From contig NZ_JAJIWO010000009.1 of the NCBI RefSeq assembly GCF_020880695.1, forward strand, positions 1 through 64,000: 64,000 bases of DNA, read 5' to 3'. Origin of the DNA: Mucilaginibacter sp. UR6-11 (GTDB lineage Bacteria; Bacteroidota; Bacteroidia; Sphingobacteriales; Sphingobacteriaceae). A program made the translations under genes and the position numbers. Below, piece after piece: positions 9,241 to 16,901 of the stretch (its first letter is position 1; each line of letters opens with the position of its first letter). The notes under the pieces were generated by a model. The model saw only the letters and a program-made list of their open reading frames with translations, had not been told where the DNA came from and searched no databases.

Positions 9241-9993
9241 TTACTTAATTGTTGATGATGGCACTACCGGTGTAGGCGTTTTTTCATCCGCCCATAGTCT
9301 TGCCCCGCCTTTTATGCCGTCTTGGTTGGTTACCAGTTTCACGTTTTTGTCCAGCTTAAAAGTAAGCTCGCGCGCATTGCCGCCACCTATATATAAATAG
9401 TCGTAATTGAACAGTGTTTTTAAAACTTTTAAAACTTTTTCCATTCGGATGTTCCACTTCTTTTTACCTTCCAGGTCAAATGCTTTATCGCCTATGTAGG
9501 CATCATAGCTGTTATGCCTGGTGATGGGGCTCTGGCCTATCTCCAAATGCGGCAGTAGTTTACCATCTAATAATAACGCTGTGCCAAAGCCGGTACCTAA
9601 GGTAAGCACCAGTTCCAGTCCCTTGCCACTTACTACGCCAAGGCCCTGCATATCTGCATCATTTACTACGCGTGCAGGGTACCCTAGTTCTTCTTCCAGC
9701 TTTTTGCCCAGGTTGTAATTGGCCCAGGCTTCGTTATCTAAGTTGGGCGCAGTTTTTACGATACTGTCGCGTACATAGCCGGGGAATCCTACCGAGATCT
9801 TATTATAGCCGGTTAATGGTTTCGCCAGTTTTTTAATGGCTTTAACTATATTGTCAGGGTTAGCCGGCTGCGGGGTCTCCACTTTATTATAATCCATTAA
9901 CAGTTCACCGTTTTGATCTAAAACTGTTGCTTTAATGTGCGATCCGCCTATATCAATAGAAAGAACTTTAAGTTGTGGAGATGTTTCGTTCAT
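9241..9993 (-). CDS. ppgK: ROK-family glucokinase, polyphosphate glucokinase type
   Basis: Phosphorylates glucose to glucose 6-phosphate, feeding zwf downstream. The 250 residues start with the ROK phosphate-binding loop DIGGSHIK (14-21), then NDAD (111-114) with the catalytic Asp114, LTLGTGFGTAL (130-140) and HLEIGQ (149-154). The short length, the NDAD form and the lack of the ROK zinc-cysteine cluster resemble polyphosphate-dependent glucokinases (PpgK). Whether polyphosphate or ATP is the phosphoryl donor cannot be settled here. It is the first gene of the pentose phosphate cluster and has a -7 element 15 bases upstream. Confidence 0.85.
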   Translation of the reverse strand: MNETSPQLKVLSIDIGGSHIKATVLDQNGELLMDYNKVETPQPANPDNIVKAIKKLAKPLTGYNKISVGFPGYVRDSIVKTAPNLDNEAWANYNLGKKLEEELGYPARVVNDADMQGLGVVSGKGLELVLTLGTGFGTALLLDGKLLPHLEIGQSPITRHNSYDAYIGDKAFDLEGKKKWNIRMEKVLKVLKTLFNYDYLYIGGGNARELTFKLDKNVKLVTNQDGIKGGARLWADEKTPTPVVPSSTIK

Positions 9994-10007
9994 AACTGTA
10001 TGGACGG

Positions 10008-10015
10008 CAAAAGTA
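10008..10015 (-). promoter_or_regulatory. -7 promoter element of the pentose phosphate cluster
   Basis: On the minus strand the sequence reads TACTTTTG, a full match to the Bacteroidota TAnnTTTG element. It ends 15 bases before the glucokinase ATG. A TTG lies 22 bases upstream as a possible -33 element. The transcript would have a very short leader. Confidence 0.5.
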
Positions 10016-10076
10016 ATATGTATTTTGTAATATATAACAATCTTTGCTCAATATATAAGGTATTTTAATATTAAAT

Positions 10077-10174
10077 CTGCGGGCGTAGTAGACTAATTGC
10101 CCTTTTATAACTAAAACCGCAGCTTTAGTGTAGAATAGACACGCCCGGAAACTTAAAAAACCGGGTAATTAGTC
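10077..10174 (+). other. Structured non-coding stretch in the 525-base gap before the oxidoreductase
   Basis: The gap 9994-10518 has no convincing gene. Within it three inverted repeats interleave: CTGCGG (10077) with CCGCAG (10117); GGGCGT (10081) with ACGCCC (10141); and GACTAATTGCCC (10091-10102) with GGGTAATTAGTC (10163-10174). The last is a 12-bp helix when one G-U pair is allowed, and that pair is only possible in plus-strand RNA. Not all helices can form together, so this could be a switching leader or simply a repeat remnant. The rest of the gap is AT-rich without a clear promoter. Confidence 0.35.
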
Positions 10175-10518
10175 AGTCTTTTCATAAAAAAATTACAAAA
10201 AATGTACATTTTGTTAACCTATGCCCGCGATTTTAGCTTTTTGTAAGAACAGCATTTTGAAGATGCGCGTTTAAACATTAGCCGCTTGTATATACTTGTT
10301 GCCGATTGTATATTAAAAATGTTACGTTTTATAAGGCGTTTTTTTTAATAATTCGTATTTAATTTTATAATTTCAACCTTTCGATAGTCGTTGTTATATC
10401 ATTGCAGGGATAAACCAATAAAAACAGTACGAAAACCTGCCGCATTAATTATTTGATGGTTACGGCTTTGATTTTAAACATTTAATACAACATAAAACCA
10501 ACTATTAAAACTAATAAC

Positions 10519-12021
10519 ATGAAAGAAAATGAAGAAAAGGGAAACGCTCCTTCACGCAGGGATTTTGTGAAGCAGAGTGCCCTTGCTGCTGCCGGATTTA
10601 CCATAGTACCTCGTTTTGTACTGGGTAAAGGCTACAGAGCGCCAAGTGACACCCTGTATTACGCCAGTATTGGATTAGGGGGTAAAGGTACCAGCGATAA
10701 TGCAGAATTTGTTAGAAGCGGTAAGGCTAAGCCTGCATTTTTATGTGATGTTGATCAGGATTACGCTGCGCATGTGTACAATGCATATCCTGATGCTAAA
10801 AAGTATGTAGATTGGAGAGAAATGCTTGATAAAGAGCATAAAAACTTTGACGCTGTACATTGTGCTACACCAGATCATACCCACGCTGTAGTGGCTACAG
10901 CAGCAATGCAGCTAAAAAAACACGTTTACGTTCAAAAACCAATGGCACATGACGTGTACGAAGCCCGTATGATGGCCAACTTGGGCAAAAAACATAAAGT
11001 ACAAACCCAAATGGGCAACCAGGGTTCGTCAAGCAATGGTGTACGCCAGATGATGGAGTGGTATGATGCCGGTGTTATTGGTGATGTTACCGAAGTTTAT
11101 TGCTGGACAAACCGCCCGGTATGGCCTCAGGGCTCATACGGTGCTAATACCCCTCAGGGCTTAAGATGGCCTAAAGAAACAGCTACGCCACCCAGTACCC
11201 TTAACTGGGATTTATGGCAAGGTACTGCTAAAGCAAAACCTTTCCCAATCGGCACAGATCAACCGGGTGGCGTTAAAGTATTGCCATTTAACTGGAGAGG
11301 CTGGTGGGATTACGGAACCGGTGTATTAGGCGATATGGGTGCACACATCCTGCACGGCCCAATGAAAGTTTTAGGTTTAACTTATGTATCATCAGTGCAA
11401 ACAAGTGTTGGTGCAGGTGGTTCACTTGAAACCGGTCCGGCATCAAGCTATACCGTAATGACTTTCCCTAAAACTCCTAAAACCAGCGGGCCTGTTAAGG
11501 TGCATTGGATGGATGGTGGTATTATACCTCCGCGTCCGGAAGAATTAGATCCTTCTGAGCATTGGGGTGAAGGCGACGGTGGTATGCTGTTTATCGGTAC
11601 CAAAGGTAAAATGACTGCAGGTTGCTATGCATCACGTGCACGTTTATTGCCTGTGTCAAGAATGGACGAAGTTAATGTGCCGCAAAAAATTGAACGTGTT
11701 AAGGATGAGAACCACTACGCACAATGGGTTGAAGCTTGTTTGGCAGGTTATGGCAACATGCAAACCAGCTCGCCGTTTGAGGAAGCTGCACTGTTAACAG
11801 AAGCAATGTTAATGTGTAACCTGGCTATCAGAGGTGTAAACTTACCAAGGGTTTCAGAAGTTGTCGGTAAAGACGGTGCTAGTCATGAACGTACTACTTA
11901 TCCTGCACGTTACATCAATCTTATTTATGATGCTGCTAACCTTAAGGTTACCAACGTTGATGAAGTTAACCAGTTTGTTAAACGCGAGTACAGACAACCA
12001 TGGAAGCTTAGCGGAGTTTAA
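10519..12021 (+). CDS. Tat-exported Gfo/Idh/MocA-family oxidoreductase
   Basis: A 500-residue NAD(P)-dependent sugar or polyol oxidoreductase. The N-terminus carries a twin-arginine signal, RRDFVK (13-18) followed by a hydrophobic stretch to about residue 35, so it is folded in the cytoplasm with cofactor and exported to the periplasm. The Rossmann loop GLGGKG (52-57) and VQKPMAHD (138-145), equivalent to the EKP motif with the catalytic Lys, are visible. The C-terminal half is the usual alpha/beta dimerisation domain. It heads a sugar-processing region with a GH35 galactosidase next. The substrate is unknown. It ends in a clear terminator, so it is probably transcribed alone. Confidence 0.9.
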   Translation: MKENEEKGNAPSRRDFVKQSALAAAGFTIVPRFVLGKGYRAPSDTLYYASIGLGGKGTSDNAEFVRSGKAKPAFLCDVDQDYAAHVYNAYPDAKKYVDWREMLDKEHKNFDAVHCATPDHTHAVVATAAMQLKKHVYVQKPMAHDVYEARMMANLGKKHKVQTQMGNQGSSSNGVRQMMEWYDAGVIGDVTEVYCWTNRPVWPQGSYGANTPQGLRWPKETATPPSTLNWDLWQGTAKAKPFPIGTDQPGGVKVLPFNWRGWWDYGTGVLGDMGAHILHGPMKVLGLTYVSSVQTSVGAGGSLETGPASSYTVMTFPKTPKTSGPVKVHWMDGGIIPPRPEELDPSEHWGEGDGGMLFIGTKGKMTAGCYASRARLLPVSRMDEVNVPQKIERVKDENHYAQWVEACLAGYGNMQTSSPFEEAALLTEAMLMCNLAIRGVNLPRVSEVVGKDGASHERTTYPARYINLIYDAANLKVTNVDEVNQFVKREYRQPWKLSGV

Positions 12022-12048
12022 TAAACCGCTTTTTAATATTATTAATAT

Positions 12049-12085
12049 AAAAAGGAGGCGCTTGTTTACAGGTTGCCTCCTTTTT
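12049..12085 (+). terminator. Terminator after the Gfo/Idh/MocA gene
   Basis: AAAAAGGAGGC (12049-12059) pairs with GCCTCCTTTTT (12075-12085), followed by GTTTTT. The 11-bp stem begins 28 bases after the stop codon. Confidence 0.85.
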
Positions 12086-12222
12086 GTTTTTAAGAAAGTA
12101 CTAAATTGCGCCCGTTATAAATGAGGAAATGAATAAAAGCGTGAAACTAAATGAAACATACTCGCTGGCAAAATAGCGCGACGATTTTAGGTTTCTATCC
12201 TCAGAAAAGAAATATATTATTT

Positions 12223-14886
12223 ATGCGGAGTTTCTTATTTGCCCTATTATTTACCATAGTAACCATCAATGCCAATGCCCAGCCGGGCACCGGTACACCA
12301 ACCCGCAACGACCATATTTTTCCGTCAGCAGCTATTGCAAGGCCCTATATTGATTATGATGCACGTGGGTTCTTAATAAATGGCAAACGTGTTTTCATTG
12401 CCTCGGCCGGGATGGAATACGCCCGTGTGCCGCGTGCCTTATGGCATGACCGCCTGTTGCGCCTTAAGCGTGCCGGGTTTAATACCATTGAAATGTACAC
12501 CTTCTGGAATTTCCACGAAGCCACAGAAGGTCAATTCAATTTTACCGGCGACCATGATCTTGATGCCTACTTAAAACTGATTAAAAGCATGGGCCTGTAT
12601 GCCATTGTACGCGTTGGCCCCTACTATTGCGGCGAGTGGAACATGGGGGGCTATCCAATCTGGCTAAAATTTAAGCCGGGTTTGCGGGTACGCGAGGATA
12701 ACCCGCAGTTTATAGCAGCTGTCGACCATTTTTTTGATAAACTAATGCCTATCGTATCGCAAAATCAGGTCAATCACGGGGGCTCCGTTATTATGGTGCA
12801 GCTTGAAAACGAGCATCGCGCGGGCTGGGGGACGGTAGTCCCCAATACATACTTTAAGCATTTAAAAGATAAAACCGTTTCATTGGGTTTGCAGGTCCCC
12901 TATTTTTTTAGCGGGCTGCATTCGGGCAATGACCCATCCGGAGATTTTACCAGTTTGGATGACCCTGCACGGCCCAACCCGTGGTTTTGCCCCGAGTATT
13001 GGGGGGTATGGTTTTTAAACTACGGCCCACAGGATTTAGACTCGACACTATATGACCGGCGTACCTGGAAGATCCTTGCTCACGGCGGCAATGGTTATAA
13101 TGTCTATATGGCTCACGGCGGCTCAAATTTTGATTATAATAATGATCGCGAAAATGCTGCCTCTTATGATTATGGCGCTGCCGTTGGCCAAACCGGCGAC
13201 CTGCGGCCCATCTATTATGCCTTTAAACGGGCCAATTGGTTTGCACAAAGTTTCCAGGATATTTTAGAGAATAGCCTCGATTCAAAAGACGACCTGCCGA
13301 CGGTAACCGATACCATGATAAAGGTTACGGTACGTAAGGGCCCTGCGGGATCTGTCGCATTTTTGGATAATCAGGATACGGTGGCCAGGCAATTTGATTT
13401 TAAGCCACCGGCAAATATGGGCCTCGTGGCTACCGGGACCATTACGTTAGCTCCCGGCGAGATTACACCGGTTGTGCAAAACTACCAAATCACAAATACC
13501 ATAAAACTACTATGGGCGCCGGTACGGATTTATGGCTGTATCCCGCAGGGAAACACCACAACACTGGTATTAAGCGGCCCGGCAGGGTCAGAAGCGAAGT
13601 TGTATTTCTTTACTGGCGGCAAAAGTAAAGTTGCAACCACACAACAAAATTTCAGGGTGCCGCGCGGCCCGGGGTTAATTACATTTAATGCCATAGTTGC
13701 CGCCAATGCTCCGGCAGAATATTCTTTTTCCGCAGATAACCGGCGGGTGAGGATTCTTGTTGTCAACGATCAACTGGCAGCGCGCACCTGGTTTGCCGAA
13801 GTAAACGGACAAAATCATATTATCATCGGCCCGGAGTACGCCGCTGATCTGATCAGTAAAAACAATAAATTAAGTTTAACTACAGAAAAGCCATGGCTGG
13901 TTCACAACGCTTATCCTACATGGATATTTAAGCCGGTTGGTTCGGTTATGAAACTCGCTGCACCGGTAAAAATGATAAAGCGGAAGGTTACCATTAACCC
14001 CGGCCCGTGGCAGGTAAAAGATGCATCGTCGCCGGCGTTTCCCCCGTACGATGATCGTAAATGGCTGCAAAGTAAAGATCCGCTTCAAATGGGCGCCGAT
14101 GGTGACGTTACGGCCTATGCCTGGTATCGGACTAAAATAAAAGTAGCTGTGACGGGAAGTTATATTTTGACATTAACGCATGCCCCCGAAAACGGTGCCC
14201 TGTTTTTGGATGGCAACCGCGCAGATACGTCGGTAATATTTCAAAACAAGATACCCCTTAATTTAAAAGCGGGTGCAACCCATACCATCGCCTTGTTTAC
14301 ATCGCACATTGGGCGAAATAAGCTGATATTTAAAATTGGACGGATAGATACACTGGATGTTAAAGGAATATCAGGCGCTGTGACTTTGCAGAAAGCAGAC
14401 GGAAGCGGGCCCATAATAAAAGTTGAAAACTGGAAAATGCGCGGCGGCCCGTGCGACTCGCAAGCTGAGCGGGGAGAAGGGTGTGTTATCAGGTTCACTA
14501 ACGCGCTACAACCCCACAACTCTGGGCGGGTTCCCGCCAAAGGAGAGCCGGCTGGCGGCGATATTTGGCGCGGCCTGCCCGGTAAAGCTTTAAACCGGCC
14601 CCAATTTTATCGCGCTGCATTAAACCTTTCGGCTTCCGGATACTCAAACACCATATGGCGCGTTAATACAAGCAGCCTGAGTGCGGGTTCGGTATGGGTT
14701 AACGGGCATAACCTGGGCAGATATCCGGAGAAAATAAAAGTAAACGGGATGTATATACCCGGGTGCTGGCTAAAAACCGGGGAAAACACGGTGGTTATTT
14801 TTGATGAAAATGGCGCTTTACCAGGTAAGGTTGTTATTGAAGCCGAAATATCCGCCAGCAGGGAAACGCAGACGTTACAGTTTTAA
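12223..14886 (+). CDS. Glycoside hydrolase family 35 beta-galactosidase
   Basis: Secreted retaining beta-galactosidase of 887 residues. I chose the ATG at 12223 because it begins a clean signal peptide ending NANA-Q; an in-frame ATG at 12151 would add 24 residues and bury the signal. The GH35 TIM barrel starts at about residue 40 (INGKRVFIASAGMEY). The acid/base is Glu197 in QLENEHR and the nucleophile Glu258 in FCPEYWG. Beta-sandwich domains fill the rest, ending with the jelly-roll block SVWVNGHNLGRYP, typical of GH35 C-termini. It would release galactose from oligosaccharides or glycans outside the cytoplasm. The aglycone preference is not known. Confidence 0.92.
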   Translation: MRSFLFALLFTIVTINANAQPGTGTPTRNDHIFPSAAIARPYIDYDARGFLINGKRVFIASAGMEYARVPRALWHDRLLRLKRAGFNTIEMYTFWNFHEATEGQFNFTGDHDLDAYLKLIKSMGLYAIVRVGPYYCGEWNMGGYPIWLKFKPGLRVREDNPQFIAAVDHFFDKLMPIVSQNQVNHGGSVIMVQLENEHRAGWGTVVPNTYFKHLKDKTVSLGLQVPYFFSGLHSGNDPSGDFTSLDDPARPNPWFCPEYWGVWFLNYGPQDLDSTLYDRRTWKILAHGGNGYNVYMAHGGSNFDYNNDRENAASYDYGAAVGQTGDLRPIYYAFKRANWFAQSFQDILENSLDSKDDLPTVTDTMIKVTVRKGPAGSVAFLDNQDTVARQFDFKPPANMGLVATGTITLAPGEITPVVQNYQITNTIKLLWAPVRIYGCIPQGNTTTLVLSGPAGSEAKLYFFTGGKSKVATTQQNFRVPRGPGLITFNAIVAANAPAEYSFSADNRRVRILVVNDQLAARTWFAEVNGQNHIIIGPEYAADLISKNNKLSLTTEKPWLVHNAYPTWIFKPVGSVMKLAAPVKMIKRKVTINPGPWQVKDASSPAFPPYDDRKWLQSKDPLQMGADGDVTAYAWYRTKIKVAVTGSYILTLTHAPENGALFLDGNRADTSVIFQNKIPLNLKAGATHTIALFTSHIGRNKLIFKIGRIDTLDVKGISGAVTLQKADGSGPIIKVENWKMRGGPCDSQAERGEGCVIRFTNALQPHNSGRVPAKGEPAGGDIWRGLPGKALNRPQFYRAALNLSASGYSNTIWRVNTSSLSAGSVWVNGHNLGRYPEKIKVNGMYIPGCWLKTGENTVVIFDENGALPGKVVIEAEISASRETQTLQF

Positions 14887-14968
14887 AACGAAACTGTTAC
14901 AGTAAGTTTCCGATATTTTAATAATATTTGCAATTGATTAAAAACTAAATAAAAACTAAATAGAAAAA

Positions 14969-15376
14969 ATGAAAAAGATACTATTATCAGCCGTATTAGC
15001 GCTTACTGTAGTTACTGTATGTTTGGCAGCCAGTGTTGACGGCGTTTGGAAGGGTCTTGTTGAGGGGCAATATAACATATCACTAACCCTAAAAACCGAA
15101 GGAACCAAATTGACCGGAGTTTTTGCTTTAGTGGATAATAATCCAAAATCTGAAAATCCGGACGAAGCAGGTTACACTCCTTTTGTGGCAGCACAAATGG
15201 GTAAAAACATCATTACTGATGGTAAAGTTGATGGTGATAACATTTCATTCACCACTACATTTAATGGTAAACCGGTAGTTTATAAAGGCGTTATTGCTGA
15301 CGGAAAACTGGTGTTAACTACTACATTTGGTACAACACCAATAAAAATAACATTAAAACAGGCTCCTGTTAAATAA
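14969..15376 (+). CDS. Small secreted protein, beta-rich, paralogue of 16450-16797
   Basis: The 135-residue product has a signal peptide (about 1-20, ending CLA-A). The mature chain is a series of short beta strands with alternating Gly turns: DGVWKGLVEGQY, LTGVFALV, ITDGKVDGDNISF, YKGVIADGKLVL. The same order of strands and the G-x-v-x-G-D-x-I-x-F signature recur in the 115-residue protein at 16450-16797, so the two are related. No enzyme motif is visible; a lipocalin-like or carbohydrate-binding barrel is a guess. It lies downstream of the galactosidase and shares a bidirectional terminator with the convergent isomerase gene. Confidence 0.75.
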   Translation: MKKILLSAVLALTVVTVCLAASVDGVWKGLVEGQYNISLTLKTEGTKLTGVFALVDNNPKSENPDEAGYTPFVAAQMGKNIITDGKVDGDNISFTTTFNGKPVVYKGVIADGKLVLTTTFGTTPIKITLKQAPVK

Positions 15377-15391
15377 TATAACTATTAGCAT

Positions 15392-15427
15392 AAAAAAAGC
15401 CTCTTCAATTTTGAAGAGGCTTTTTTT
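15392..15427. terminator. Bidirectional terminator
   Basis: AAAAAAAGCCTCTTCAA faces TTGAAGAGGCTTTTTTT across a TT loop, giving T-runs on both strands. It separates the plus-strand small secreted protein from the minus-strand isomerase gene. Confidence 0.9.
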
Positions 15428-15448
15428 ATGCCGGTAATTTTCGGCTGA

Positions 15449-16348
15449 TTATATATCACAAATTAACATAGACGCTTTTAAAGAAGCTATCTGTGCGTCC
15501 TGGTCATTTACTATCGGCAGGTACTCCTGCGCTATATAGCCGGTAAAGCCGGTGTCTTTTATAGCTTTGATAATGGCAGGATAATAAAGTTCCTGTGTGT
15601 CATTAGGTTCGTGCCTGCCCGGTACACCCGCTACGTGGTAATGCGCCAGGTATTGATGATTAGCCCTTATAGTGGCAATCACATCGCCCTCATCAATCTG
15701 CATATGGTAAATATCATACAACAGTTTAAAGTTTTCTGAGCCTAATTTTTTACATAACTCTACGCCCCACGGTGTGCGGTCGCATTGGTAATCATGATGG
15801 TTTACCTTGCTGTTTAATAACTCCATGCAAAGTATTACGCCATGCTTTTCGGCCAGCGGCAATACTTTTTTAAGTCCGGTTACGCAGTTTTCAAGGCCGG
15901 TAACATCATCCTTGCCTTCGCGGTTACCGCTAAAGCAAATCAGGTTCTTATATCCGGCAGCGGCCACCTTTGGTATCAGGTCGCTGTAGCTGGCTACCAG
16001 GCTGTCATGCTTTTTCAAATCGTTCCAGCCATTGGGGATAGCCACACCTGGTCCGTTACACATAGACGAGTACAGTCCATGCTTTTTAGCGATGGGCCAT
16101 TCTTCAGGGCCTATCAGGTCAATTGCTTTCATGCCCATACCTGCGGCCGCGCCGCAAAGGGTATCCAGGTCAATATTGCCAAAGCACCAGCGGCATACCG
16201 AGTGATTGATATTACCTTTAAGTTTATAAGGCTCCGGCTTGGCTGTTGCCGGCGACGTAAATGCAGAAAGTGTGCCGGCGGCAGCTACTGCCCCAGTTCC
16301 GGCTATGATATTTTTGATAGCTGATCGGCGGTTTTGTGATGATCTCAT
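15449..16348 (-). CDS. Tat-exported sugar isomerase/epimerase-like TIM barrel (hydroxypyruvate isomerase type)
   Basis: A 299-residue xylose-isomerase-like TIM barrel. The N-terminus has a twin-arginine motif (NRRSAIK, 6-12) and a hydrophobic stretch ending near residue 36, so export by Tat is likely. The metal-binding residues expected for hydroxypyruvate isomerase-like proteins are in place: Glu176 in CMELLNS, Asp212 in YDIYHMQ, His238 in AHYHVAG and Glu275 in AQEYLP. Exported members in Bacteroidota often act on keto-sugars; that role is inferred from the neighbouring oxidoreductase, galactosidase and sugar dehydrogenase. True substrate unknown. Confidence 0.88.
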   Translation of the reverse strand: MRSSQNRRSAIKNIIAGTGAVAAAGTLSAFTSPATAKPEPYKLKGNINHSVCRWCFGNIDLDTLCGAAAGMGMKAIDLIGPEEWPIAKKHGLYSSMCNGPGVAIPNGWNDLKKHDSLVASYSDLIPKVAAAGYKNLICFSGNREGKDDVTGLENCVTGLKKVLPLAEKHGVILCMELLNSKVNHHDYQCDRTPWGVELCKKLGSENFKLLYDIYHMQIDEGDVIATIRANHQYLAHYHVAGVPGRHEPNDTQELYYPAIIKAIKDTGFTGYIAQEYLPIVNDQDAQIASLKASMLICDI

Positions 16349-16391
16349 AATAAATTAAAAATACACTTTTTTGATTTACGTTGTATAAAAA

Positions 16392-16425
16392 TTTGAATAC
16401 ATTAAACTGTGAGCCCTTAAATTTG
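16392..16425 (+). promoter_or_regulatory. Promoter of the small secreted protein gene at 16450
   Basis: TTTG (16392-16395), 22 bases, then TAAATTTG (16418-16425) fits the Bacteroidota -33/-7 pattern. It supports the ATG at 16450 as start and rules out an upstream extension of the reading frame. Confidence 0.55.
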
Positions 16426-16449
16426 TCTATTATTGAAAAAAGTGTAAAA

Positions 16450-16797
16450 ATGAAGAAGTGGATCTTTTTATCAGTGCTGGCAGTTTTTATTGCTACCGCG
16501 ATATGCTATGCCGAGGGCGCAAGCGGAAAATGGTCAGGAACGATAGCGCTATTATATGACGTTACCGTAAATATGAAGGAAGATAAAGGGACAGTAAATG
16601 GCGTAGTTAATACCGAGGTAGGCGATATTCCGTTAAAGAATGGCGTTATCACCGGTAATGATATTGTCTTTAAACCATTCACGTATAATGGTTTTGCCGT
16701 ATCATCTGTAAAAGGTAAAATAGACGGCGATAAAATGAATGTTACCGTAGTTTTTCAGGGCATGAACTTTACCGGGGTCTTGAAACGGGTTAAATAA
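16450..16797 (+). CDS. Small secreted protein, beta-rich, paralogue of 14969-15376
   Basis: The 115-residue product begins at the ATG 16450, directly in front of a signal peptide (about 1-21). The frame is open further upstream from a TTG, but that stretch contains the promoter element at 16418-16425 and shows no protein-like sequence. The mature part repeats the strand pattern of its neighbour: GKWSGTIALLYDV, GVVNTEV, LKNGVITGNDIVF, VKGKIDGDKMNV, FTGVLKRV. It is divergent from the isomerase gene (about 100 bases between starts) and is followed by a bidirectional terminator. Function unknown; two related copies flanking the isomerase suggest a shared role in sugar uptake or binding. Confidence 0.72.
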   Translation: MKKWIFLSVLAVFIATAICYAEGASGKWSGTIALLYDVTVNMKEDKGTVNGVVNTEVGDIPLKNGVITGNDIVFKPFTYNGFAVSSVKGKIDGDKMNVTVVFQGMNFTGVLKRVK

Positions 16798-16827
16798 ATT
16801 ACGATGGCTTGATCTGACAATAGATAT

Positions 16828-16866
16828 AAATCAGAAAGGCCACCCATTGGGTGGCCTTTCTGATTT
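16828..16866. terminator. Bidirectional terminator
   Basis: An 18-bp perfect stem (16828-16845 with 16849-16866) encloses a 3-base loop, with A-rich and T-rich ends. It serves the converging small secreted protein and sugar dehydrogenase genes. Confidence 0.9.
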
Positions 16867-16901
16867 TAAGTCCTCTTCAAACGAGAGGAGGTCGAAGAGT
16901 C

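Noticed and set aside
9994..10518. Small gene in the 525-base gap
   Set aside because: I found no open frame with a plausible start, signal or family pattern; only the structured stretch at 10077-10174 stands out.
12151..12222. Upstream start for the GH35 galactosidase
   Set aside because: The additional 24 residues would place a polar stretch before the signal peptide; the ATG at 12223 gives a normal signal sequence.
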